In this document: one piece after another, positions 11,388 to 20,716 of the stretch
Layout: every line of letters begins with the position of its first letter
Position numbering within the stretch: position 1 is the first letter of the stretch
Assembly (NCBI GenBank): GCA_951802425.1
Contig: OX637800.1
Span: 1,736,001 to 1,800,000 of the forward strand
From: Clavaria fumosa
Taxonomy: Eukaryota > Basidiomycota > Agaricomycetes > Agaricales > Clavariaceae
Reading direction: 5' to 3'
Length of the DNA stretch: 64,000 nucleotides
The notes under the pieces: model-generated
What the model was told of the DNA's origin: nothing
Database searches by the model: none
The model's input: the letters and a program-made list of their open reading frames with translations, nothing else
Program-made: the position numbers and the translations under genes

Positions 11388-11712
11388 TGTCAACTAAGGC
11401 CGAGTTGACTCCTGCTTATTCAAGGAACTTTAGGTGAAAGTCGGTCGAATGGGAGCAACAAGAGTAAGTGATAGGAAGTAACAACCTGAGGTAGGTTGTT
11501 ACTGAAGTGACTACTTTATATACACACAAAGGTATGAGTCATGATGAATCACGGCAAAAGGAAACCAACACGTGTAAACAGCGAGGCGCAGTATGAGTCA
11601 TAGTGATATGGTAGAAGGGGGGGAGGCATGTGGCATGTGATAGGTGGGGGGAAGAATGTGTGCATGGTGTGAAGAGTGGAAAAAGGGGGGGTGATGTGGT
11701 GAAAGTGTAACA
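11388..11712 (-). repeat. 5' LTR of the gypsy element
   Basis: This 325-bp LTR has TGT/ACA ends. Its TATA box TATATAAA lies at 11522-11515. A perfect inverted repeat of 11 nt (11477-11487 and 11493-11503) brackets the predicted transcript start at about 11487. It is the promoter copy for Gag-Pol. Confidence 0.95.
11515..11522 (-). promoter_or_regulatory. TATA box of the gypsy LTR
   Basis: The minus strand reads TATATAAA, 35 nt upstream of AGGTTGTTACT, the segment complementary to the primer-binding site. The spacing predicts transcription starting at or next to that segment. The box is conserved in the other LTR. Confidence 0.7.
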
Positions 11713-11907
11713 CTCAGGCTCATCAGATTCCGGAAATTTGAGGAAATCTTCATCAGATATTGCAACTTTGGACTGCTTCTTTGGATGTGTGACCTTTGCT
11801 GCCCCATCCAAGTCATCAGAATTTTCAGGTTGTTGTATGGCCCTTTTTGTTGGACCGCTTTTACCAGGTTTAAGCTTTGGGGACCCTTTTTTTCTGGAGG
11901 GTGCCAT
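11713..11907 (-). pseudogene. hAT transposase N-terminal fragment, split from the rest by the gypsy insertion
   Basis: An ATG at 11907 opens MAPSRKKGSPKLKPGK and a Lys-rich, acidic low-complexity N-terminus typical of basidiomycete hAT transposases. At 11713 the frame reads PESDEPE. Removing the gypsy element and one CTCAG continues it without a break at 4683 as VISDAGGTTIRLGLTQ. This dates the hAT before the gypsy element. Bases 11713-11717 are the second copy of the target duplication. Confidence 0.8.
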
Positions 11908-12019
11908 GAGGAATAGTGCAAGACTGTTTGCAATTGCATTCCTTTGACTTGAAAGGTCACTTGCTGTCCACCATACTGTAGGAGAATGGTTTGATAGCTG
12001 GTACATATTTTGTATTATC

Positions 12020-12210
12020 CAAAGTGGACTGAAGTCCAGTCCAGAACCAGTCAAAACCAGTTTTGACCAGTTAAATTAGAATTCTTGAATCAGATAAACC
12101 TTAACTGACAGTTTCTAAAACTGGCTTTAACTGGACCTGTGGTCCAGTTTTTTTGTGGTTCAGTCCAGTCCAGTTTCGGTCTTTTTCAGGTTCATGGACT
12201 GGACTTTTAC
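12020..12210. repeat. Cluster of CCAGT/ACTGG motifs, probable hAT subterminal repeats
   Basis: About 190 bp upstream of the hAT start carry many direct and inverted copies of tccagt/actgga, some doubled (agtccagtccag). Such clusters near the ends of hAT elements can be transposase-binding subterminal repeats. I could not find the exact terminal inverted repeat or an 8-bp target duplication. Confidence 0.35.
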
Positions 12211-13023
12211 ACACTAGAAAGTACTGATCATGCCTCTTCTTGGCTCAATTTGTTATTGCTGTCAGGTGGGATGTCTCTGAATCCCCAACAGTCTGGACTG
12301 TCCAGTTTGCTGGTAAGCATTTTGGTGGAGTTTCTCTTCTTGTCCTGTATGGACTATCCAATATGGATCTTCAGTTCCTTCCTAGAACTGGGCAAGGGTA
12401 AGAGTGGAGCTTGAAGGCCAACATGGCTTCCAAGCTGGAGAGAGGGGAGGGTGAACCCTAAGTCATGTGGGTGTGAGGTAGGGTTGGAGGACCTTGAAAT
12501 TATGTACTGTAAAGGCATGCTAGGCTGTCTTTACCTTTGGACATGTCTCAGGCAGGCATGGCTGCTCAGGTGAGACCAAGGAGAGAGTGGAATCAACTAG
12601 AATTTCAAGGTGAAGCAATGTCTAGTACACTGTGCCTATTTTCTACTACTTCTGAGTGTCCATGGTTACAAGAATACAAGGAAACTAAGAGAGATAAGGT
12701 CATGAGGTAAATACAAAGGTCACAAAGGGAAAGGTCAAGGTGATGAGAGCAGATGAAGAAAGGAAATTTAATAGTGATGTGAGGATACACAAACTAGCTA
12801 CTGAAATATATATAGTCGACCAATGAGTCATGGTGAGTCATGTACATAAACTAGGAATGAGTCATACATGAGGCTGGAGCAAGTGTGAGGCATAGGGGTG
12901 GGAAAAGCATGGCAGGATACCAACCATGAGGAGTATGCATGGTGAGGCACAAGGGATGGTGATACAGGGAAATGTGCAATTGTGTGATGGGGGAGAGGGT
13001 GAAGGGTAAGTCATGTGATAAAG
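12211..13023. other. No gene seen; possible solo-LTR-like sequence
   Basis: No coherent reading frame. From about 12790 to 13023 the sequence has the texture of the gypsy LTR (atatata box, repeated atgagtcat, G-rich tail ending near gtgataaag), but I found no clear TG..CA ends or target duplication. It could be an old related solo LTR at the 3' end of the NLR gene. Confidence 0.25.
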
Positions 13024-13286
13024 TTCTCACTCAAATATCTTTGTGCTCATTTCCATCACTTGCACTAATAGACTTCCTGCTTCATCTAACTTCCCCTGAT
13101 TCCTGTATATGCTTGCAAGACCAGCAATATATCTCAAAGTGTGGGTGTTCTGGCCCAAGTATGCTCTTGCTCATTTCCATCACTTGCACTTCTAGACTCT
13201 CTGCTTCCCCTGATACTTGTATGTGGCTGCCAGATTGGCAATACTTGACAAAGTGTCTGGGTGTTCTGGCCCAAGTATTCTCTTTC
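13024..13286 (-). pseudogene. Out-of-frame remnants of further TPR units
   Basis: Downstream of the NLR stop (13287) the minus strand continues with about two to three partial TPR units: ILGPEHPDTL, then SILGPEHPH, then IYRNQGKLDEAG ending at a TGA near 13025. Two internal deletions shift the frame, one directly at the NLR stop (after NQGKQ) and one near 13215. An ancestral gene without these deletions would have continued to about 13025. Confidence 0.7.
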
Positions 13287-16200
13287 TCACTGCTTCCCCT
13301 GATTCTTGTATATGGCTGCCAGATTGCCAATACTTGTCAAAGTGGTTGGATGTTCTGGCCCAAGTATTCTCTTGCTCATTTCCATCACTTGCACTTGTAG
13401 ACTCTCTGCTTCATCCCACTTTGCCTGATACCAGTATGTGGCTGCCAGATTGCCAATACTTGTCAAAGTGGCTGGATGTTCTGGCCCAAGTATTCTCTTG
13501 CTCATTTCCATCACTTGCACTTGTAGACTCTCTGCTTCATCCCACTTTGCCTGATACCAGTATGTGGCTGCCAGATTGCCAATACTTATCAAAGTGTCTG
13601 GGTGTTCTGGCCCAAGAATTCTCTTGCTCATTTCCATCACTTGCACTTGTAGGCTCTCTGCTTGATCCAACTTCCCCTGCTTCCTGTATGTGGCTGCCAG
13701 ATTGCCAATACTTATCAAAGTGTCTGGGTGTTCTGGCCCAAGTATTCTCTTGCTCATTTCCATCACTTGCACTTGTAGGCTCTCTGCTTGATCCAACTTC
13801 CCCTGCTTCCTGTATGTGGCTGCCAGATTGCCAATACTTATCAAAGTGTCTGGGTGTTCTGGCCCAAGTATTCTCTTTCTCATTTCCATCACTTGCACTT
13901 GTAGACTCTCTGCTTGATCCAACTTCCTCTGCTTCCTGTATGTGGCTGCCAGATTGCCAATACTTATCAAAGTGTCTGGGTGTTCTGGCCCAAGTATTCT
14001 CTTGCTCATTTCCATCACTTGCACTTGTAGGCTCTCTGCTTGATCCAACTTCCCCTGATTCCTGTATGTGGCTGCCAGATTGGCAATACTTGACAAAGTG
14101 TGTGGGTGTTCTGGCCCAAGTATTCTCTTGCTCATTTCCATCACTTGCACTTGTAGGCTCTCTGCTTGATCCAACTTCCCCTGATTCCTGTATGTGGCTG
14201 CCAGATTGGCAATACTTGACAAAGTGTGTGGGTGTTCTGGCCCAAGTATTCTCTTGCTCATTTCCATCACTTGCACTTCTAGACTCTCTGCTTCATGCCA
14301 CTTCCCCTGATTCCTGTATGTGGCTGCCAGATTGCCAATACTTGTCAAAGTGTCTGGGTGTTCTGGCCCAAGTATTCTCTTGCTCATTTCCATCATTTGC
14401 ACTTGTAGACTCTCTGCTTGATCCAACTTCCCCTGATTCCTGTTTGTGGCTGCCAGACTGCCAATTCTTGTCAAAGTGTCTGGGTGTTCTGGCCCAAGTA
14501 TTCTCTTGCTCATTTCCATCACTTGCACTTGTAGACTCTCTGCTTCATGCCACTTCCCCTGATTCCTGTATGTGGCTGCCAGATTGCCAATACTTGTCAA
14601 AGTGTGTGGGTGTTCTGGCCCAAGTATTCTCTTTCTCATTTCCATCACTTGCACTTCTAGACTCTCTGCTTGATCCAACTTCCCCTGATACCTGTATGTG
14701 GTGGCCAGATTGGCAATACTTGTCAAAGTGTCTGGGTGTTCTGGCCCATGTGCCTTCTCCATCCCCTTCCTCACCTGAACTTGTAGTTTTTCTGCCTCCT
14801 GGACATGACCCAGTCTCACATATGCTAATGCAAGTCTACGGATCATTCTCAGTGTCCTTGGATGCTTTGCCCCAAGGATCCTATTGCACATATGCCTTCC
14901 TTCCATATAATGCTTTGCTGCTTCCTTATAATAACTATTTGCCAAGTACACCAATCCCAAACTATTTTCTTCCAGAATACCCTTTTCTTCATCAATCATC
15001 TGTTTGGTAATGTTCACAGTTCTGCAATGTCCCTCATTTTTAAAAATGTGTGGAATAAGTGACTTGCAAAATTTATAGTCTTCAGTAGTTCTTGGCTCTG
15101 TGATTGAATGACATAGCATTCTCCTGGTCATAAGACAGCTTATCTGCTGATCAACCCTTGACAATCTATCCCAGCTCCACACATGCACCAATGGGTGTAT
15201 GGAGTAGATCTTGTCTTCCAGACTCTTGATAAGGGAAAATGATAGCAAGATGGTAATCCCTTCTCTTAACCAAACATCATCCCATTTGCCTTCCTTGTCT
15301 ATTTGCAGCAATGCAGCATGAAACTTTGAGAATGCTTCTGATATTTGTCTCCTTTGCTTTCTTCCACTGGATATAGAGGAGACCACCTTTTGGAACAGCT
15401 TGATTTCTTTGGCATTTCTATCAGTTGGAAAGTTGGCTGCTGCTCTTTGGAATATCTCTTCTGATATACTTTCATGATGAAGTGAAGACAATGTTTGTAG
15501 CAAGAGGATGGCACTTTTGGCAGCCTGGACATCCTTGGTGTTTTCCTGTCCTGCAGCTCTTGATGCTATGGCTTGGAAGGACAAGTCCCATGTCCCATAC
15601 ACTGCCTGACCATAATTTGATGCTCCCCTGAATGATGGATGTGCTAGTAGATCATGACGACATTGCTGATATTTCCCAAGGTATTCCTCAAGTCCACAGA
15701 GACCAGAAGCAATATATGCTCCAGCTTGGTCAACTGCCAAAGGCAAACAGCACAATTCAGCCACAACAGACTGAGAGGTGCTCCTCAATGATTCAGTAGA
15801 TTCATCAAGGCATGCAGCCTTCAACAGTAAAGATATTGCTTCCTGCACCTCCATTTTCTTAACCTCCTCCCGTGCCTTAGGATGTGCAGTGCGGCGCATG
15901 TCTGGATTTCTGCTTGTGATCAACAAGTTTCCATGACTGCCTCTGGGAGTGAACTTGGAGAGCATGTCAGGATCACTTGCATTGTCAAATACAAGCAGCC
16001 AGTTCTCCTTGGCAGTGTAAGACAGCCACAGGAGCAGAGACTCCACGGAGCTTTGGACTCCGGATTGCCGAGCAGCAGGAATCTCTGCAATGTCTTTGAC
16101 ACTTTGCTCAGCAGTCTCATTATTGGTCGCATCAATCCAAAACACTTCCCAGAACCTGGCAGGACTGGTGAGAATGACAAAATCAGTGGCAGAGCAGACC

Positions 16201-16652
16201 AGACTCACAAATCCCTGTTCTGTTCGACAAATCTCAAACAAATCTGAGTCTTCCCTGCACCACCCATTCCATATAGCAGAAATTGCCTCTGGCACTCGAA
16301 TGGCATGCTGAAGTGATGTCGGAGTCTGTCTAGATAGCCTTCACGCCCAGTGAATCGAGGACTGGACGGAGGCATCAAGCGGTATGGAGTCCTTGGCTGT
16401 AATTGTTTGGGCACATTGGCGGCATCCTGATCTACATTGCAGATGAGGTACAATCTTATGTATTTGATCTCATTCCTACTCACTGTGAATGATTGTTCTG
16501 TTATCGACGATGTTGAGGTAACGGTTATTACTACCGACATCGCCACCGCGACCAGTTGCACTGGATGTATCTAGAGAGAAGAGTCAATACCATGCGGCAC
16601 GAGACCACGTAGGCTACTCACTGATTGTTGCGAAACTGAAGTCTTGACTCAT
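13287..16652 (-). CDS. NLR protein: NB-ARC NTPase with C-terminal TPR array
   Basis: Four exons fit exactly: 16652-16622, 16570-16484, 16431-16209 and 16164-13287, with introns of 51, 52 and 44 nt, giving 1,072 residues. The start MSQDFSFATI leads into a short Asn/Gly-rich N-terminus, then PRFTGRE and Walker A GMGGAGKTQ (about residue 95), Walker B WLLVFDNA, RNBS-B-like LLITSRN and a GLPL-like CCLPLAVDQAGAY. The C-terminal half holds about 12 TPR_10/12-type units of 42 residues built on RILGPEHPDTL and NLAATYRNQGK. Fungal NLRs of this build act as intracellular sensors in non-self recognition; the trigger here is unknown and I see no N-terminal effector domain. The last unit ends at a frameshift, so the array is shorter than its ancestor. 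Confidence 0.92.
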
Positions 16653-16723
16653 GATATGGCCAACGGTGACGAGGGTTATCGATAACAACCAACACTCGTC
16701 TGCTGCGCAGTTGCCATTGCTGT

Positions 16724-17179
16724 ATGTCACGTGCTCATTTACAGCATGTGCTGTTCGTTTTCTCTCACCCGCGGCATCCGAGGATCCCCCAGCGCTCTAG
16801 GGAACCGCTAGTGCCTGCGAGCAAGAGCGGTGGGAAGAGGAAACCATTCGCGGATCGTCTCCGGTTCCCTCGGGTCTCGAACCAACCTCCTCCCATGGAA
16901 CTTCCTGGTGACTTTGGGCGAGGCTCCGACGCTGGCCCTTCCCGCTTCCTCAGGCTGTGCCCCACTGTCCGCAGTGAAACCCACTCCATCCCACGCCCGT
17001 GGTCGGATTTAGCACCGCCGCCCGCCCCAGCCTTTGGTGATGCGGAGGCACTCTCCACCCCATCTGTGTCCACGCGTGTCGGGGTCGCGCTGCATCCTCC
17101 CACCTCCGTCCGGTTGGATTCGAATGAGAGGCCTGAGCCGTTCCTGCCTTCTATTGCGCCCACTCTTACCATGGACTAG
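16724..17179 (+). CDS. Unrecognised open frame, 151 codons
   Basis: It opens with ATG (MSRAHLQHVLFVF) and is Pro/Ser/Arg-rich, ending APTLTMD. No domain is recognised. The opposite strand is also open for 135 codons, so openness is weak evidence. It lies divergently next to the NLR start with only 71 bp between. It could be a small orphan gene or chance. Confidence 0.2.
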   Translation: MSRAHLQHVLFVFSHPRHPRIPQRSREPLVPASKSGGKRKPFADRLRFPRVSNQPPPMELPGDFGRGSDAGPSRFLRLCPTVRSETHSIPRPWSDLAPPPAPAFGDAEALSTPSVSTRVGVALHPPTSVRLDSNERPEPFLPSIAPTLTMD

Positions 17180-17611
17180 GTGCTCAGTCACCGGTCTTCG
17201 CAGGAACCATGACACTTGCTGTCAAGCGGCTGGGGCAGTTACAGGCGCACCTACAGAATGCCCTGGCTGCAGATGATCAACAAGGCATCCAATGAAGAGG
17301 AACCGCGCCCACTGTTCTCCTTTGCTTTATTCTACTCTTTGGTGTCTGCATCTGTCTATGCGTCTGCTTCTGTGTCGTAGTCACAGCACTCTGTCTACTG
17401 CCATCACCGACTTGACCTCCCCAGCTGCCGCCATCTCTCGGCACATGAACGATTCACCCTGGACAGACACCAGCCATTGCGTTGCGCCAGGGGAAAAATC
17501 TCGTTTGCGAGCGCAACAAACTAATATCGTTGGGATTTGAGCTGGTGGCATTGATGGCGGACAGCAATGGCAATAGTGATGCGGCGGCAATGGCCCAGGT
17601 CCCCACTGCGG
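17180..17611. other. No supported gene
   Basis: Only short frames on both strands; nothing recognised. Confidence 0.3.
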
Positions 17612-18313
17612 TCAAAGACCGAGAGCAAGGACCTGGGCCATTGATTCGCGGCAGCTTGTGCGCAGAGGATGGAGAAGAGTCATACCTGTGGCAGTGGCAG
17701 TGTGCGGCAGGGCAGGGAGCAAGGCAACGGCGAGGGAATCAGGGGGGGCAGGGAAAGGCTGTGATGGGCGGAGAGCAGGAGCTGGGCGGGATGAGGGCAG
17801 GAGCCAGGCAAGCGGCAAGAAAAACAGCAGAATGAAAAACGGGACGACAATAAAAACAAGAAGCCAATTCATAGACACATTCTGGTACGGGAATGCGGTG
17901 AGGAGCGCAGAGGGGGTGACGATGCTGGATAACATGGTGTTGCCGGAGCAGACGATGTTCGTGGCGAAGGCGGGACCATCGCGTGCGGCTAGGCAGAACA
18001 ACCTGGTCGAGGCGCCATTTGTGGTGAATCAGTGGTATGTGAGTGGGGAGATGAAGCTGCAGACGGTTTGTGGACGGGAGGCGTTGGCGTATGTGGTGGG
18101 AGCGGCGGGGACGGAGGCGTGGCCGTTTGGTGGAGTCGTGGTGGATATCGTCGATGGTGAAGACTGTGAGCCCGTTGATATTGCTGTTGACGCAGTCGCG
18201 AGGGGCAGGTGGCACAGCACGGTGACGACGACGGCGGAGGGGATAGGTTGGGGCGATCGTTGGGGTGCGGGGTGTCCGTGTATTCTGTGTCGGCGTCGTC
18301 TGTGTATCTGCAT
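17612..18313 (-). pseudogene. Possible single-span membrane protein, frame broken by one TGA
   Basis: One minus-strand frame from 18313 to 17612 is open except for a TGA at 18029-18031. It reads as protein on both sides (CSFISPLTYH / FTTNGASTRLFCLAARDG). A hydrophobic segment (NWLLVFIVVPFFILLFFLPL, near 17870-17810) would be a membrane helix, followed by a Pro/Ala-rich tail. I do not recognise a family. It could be a decayed membrane protein or an intron-containing gene that I have not resolved; part of this region is also open in other frames. Confidence 0.3.
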
Positions 18314-18465
18314 CGCCGTACACTCGAGGACATGGATATTCTTCCCTCTGTAGCACTGTATGAGAAGGCCGTACTCTGTCCCCGTCTCTATGGGGGAGCA
18401 ACAGACGCCGTCTCCGCACCTGGGCTACATTCGCATGCATCCGGCCTGTACGTCCTCGCTAGTAA

Positions 18466-19010
18466 GCCCTCGACAGCGACTGCGATCAATGAAGGGTGAT
18501 CTAGTGCCCATATGGCTAAATTGAGGTGGTGGGATGAAGAGAAATAATTAAGGGAGAAGGTCGATTTCCTACGGAAATTCCTGTTAGTGACACAATCTAT
18601 TCAGGGGCAAGGCACCTTTACTGCAGTGCAGCCAGGATGAGGTTGCCGTCGTAATTATCCGAGGCTTCGATTGAAAGGGTCTTCAGGCCAGACATCTTAG
18701 GTAGGACCGCACATAACAAACGGCAGAGCTCTTGATGGTGATCATGGGCCTCCTTGAATTGGAAGACGAAACTGCGGACCAGACACACTTTCTCGGGAGA
18801 TCGTTGGAGTGTTCGCAGAAATGAAAGTCCCTTGCTGCTATCCTGAGATTTGGGCATAATGCACACATCCTTGTACAGTACACTCTCCGCCGCTGTTCGA
18901 AGATCGCGGCTGGCAGTAGAGAGGATTAAAAGCGTTGACGGATCATTGGAATGGTACGCCACAATGGACTCGAGTAGTTCCGGAGGAATCTGATGGTAAG
19001 CGTAAGGCAC
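18466..19010 (-). pseudogene. F-box-like gene, copy 1, truncated
   Basis: Exon 1 (19010-18622) encodes 129 residues nearly identical to copies 2 and 3 (IPPELLESIVAYHSNDPSTL). The 53-nt intron and the start of exon 2 (18568) follow, but similarity ends near 18466 after IAVAVEG. The rest of exon 2 and exon 3 are missing, and the frame runs into unrelated DNA and stops. It is the broken left end of the array. Confidence 0.75.
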
Positions 19011-20716
19011 AATGCAACGAAACCACGCCTGCTAGAGAATGACCTTGAGCGATTGCCACTTCATCGTGTTGAATTGAAGAATTACCACCAGCGCCGTCAC
19101 ATGATGAGTCATAGCGCTGAGCGCTCTGCGCTCATCGATCAGTGCTGCACAATCTCCAAGCCATTCTTCCAGTCAGACAAACTTCTCGTGCAATGCTGGA
19201 CTCGCCTCACATCATCGCTACTCCCGCCGACTAACGAGGGCATGAAGCAGATGGCTGCGCTCGCAAGCCCGCATAACGATACTGGGTTACAGACTCTCCT
19301 GTGTTATCGTGTTCGAGGATGAAGACATTGCCGCGCCTGCTCGGGTGGAACAAGGGGACGTGCGAGGACGCGATACGGGGGCTCCTGAGTGTCGGTAAAG
19401 CGGCGATACGCAAGGGCTAGCTGAAAGTGACTGGGCCAAGGTCATCGGCAGCGAGTGCGCGTCGCAGAGCGCTCGTGAGGTGGCGGTGAACTGTCCGTCA
19501 TGCTGAAGGAGATCTTCAGTGAGGTAGAACAATTTGTTTGCTCCCTCTTCCTTCTTCCTTCCTTCCTTTTTTTCTGCGCACTGGTGGTGGAAAATCACCA
19601 ATCGCGAAGCCGTTTCGCGTTAGTGGCCATTCTAGTGGTGATGACCGATTTACCACGCCACGGGTGCGACCTGAGCGAGAGAATTAGCCGTTCTCACCAA
19701 AACCAGGGGCTTTGGCAGTAAAAAGTGTCCTGCTTTTCGTCAATGTTCCCAATCGCGTCGCTCTATTCAGACGCATGTCATGCAGTCTTTTCATGTCGTC
19801 TCCATCTCTCGGTTTTTATAAACGTGTCTGCCTGCCCAGTATTCTTCGCTGGTACGAGCTGCCAGACATACGGAAGCTTTCAACGTGTCGACGAGCCGTA
19901 TGTCACTTACACACACGGACGTGGCTACGGCACACAATCTCACACTTGCCAACTCAATAAATCTTATAAATGGAGCCCAAGAGAATGCAACGCGGAAAAA
20001 GCGCAGGACGAACGTGGATATGGTCTGAGCAAGGAAACCCTTAGGCCATGGTACGAATGCGCCGCACTCTCTCCTAGGAACTAGAGGCACTTCGGAACGC
20101 CTCGCCAGGCACGCGAGAACATTCCACGGGAGATAAACGAAACTGATGAAACAAAGTTCTCGATGTTTCACCAGTCCTTCTGATCTCTGATCTATTACCG
20201 GCTACCTTTCTGTTGTCGGGCGCACGTCGGGGCCTTTCGCGTGTCGCGCCAGCAGATGGCGGACCTGAGCGCATTGAGCCAACGCCCCGCTCAGCTTGCG
20301 TACTTTGATATACCCTGGCCGATCGACAGAGGGTTCCCGAAGCGGGACACGAGGAAAATGAAAGCAGACTCTCACATAAAGTGATACAGCAGAAACAGAC
20401 GGGATCGTATTACGTGCCCGCGAACGGAAAGACAGCCAGATGGGACAGGACGGGGCGTTGCAGTGCGGTGTGGAGACGTACATGCGTACAGACACGAAAT
20501 CTGCCAGCCGTTGCCATATGTCAGGCTGACGCATTGGCGTGAGGGCATAGATGACATCAGACACAGATACAGGGAGCAGGCAATGAGAAATAATGATGAT
20601 GGGGGCTGAAGAAAGGCATCAGTGCAAAAGGTGCACATCTTCTTCTTCCAAATCTTGTGGATGCCGCATCCATACCATCAGTGGGAAGGCTCACACAGAA
20701 TCTCCATTTACCTGCA
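19011..20716. other. Intergenic part of cassette 1
   Basis: Short frames only. About 19090-19750 is shared with the other cassettes. About 20140-20560 differs from the corresponding part of cassettes 2 and 3, so there has been replacement or indel there. No gene is supported. Confidence 0.4.

Larger units (their letters stand above)
4689..11712 (-). mobile_element. Complete Ty3/gypsy chromovirus (Tf1/sushi type), 7,024 bp
   Basis: Two 325-bp LTRs (4689-5013 and 11388-11712) begin TGT, end ACA and are flanked by CTCAG. The minus strand encodes Gag with a zinc knuckle and a Pol ordered protease, RT, RNase H, integrase and C-terminal chromodomain. A polypurine tract adjoins the left LTR and a primer-binding site adjoins the right one. 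The LTRs differ at eight positions, all transitions, so the insertion is not brand new. Several in-frame stops, mostly TGA, make this copy non-autonomous. It sits inside a hAT transposase coding sequence. Confidence 0.97.

Noticed and set aside
13217..15010. 597-codon plus-strand open frame across the TPR array
   Set aside because: It is antisense to the NLR and open only because the 126-bp unit has no stop in that frame; it has no domain, and the minus strand shows exact TPR motifs.
16724..17172. Two overlapping open frames on opposite strands as two genes
   Set aside because: At most one can be real, and neither has a recognised domain; only the plus-strand one, with an ATG, is kept at low confidence.
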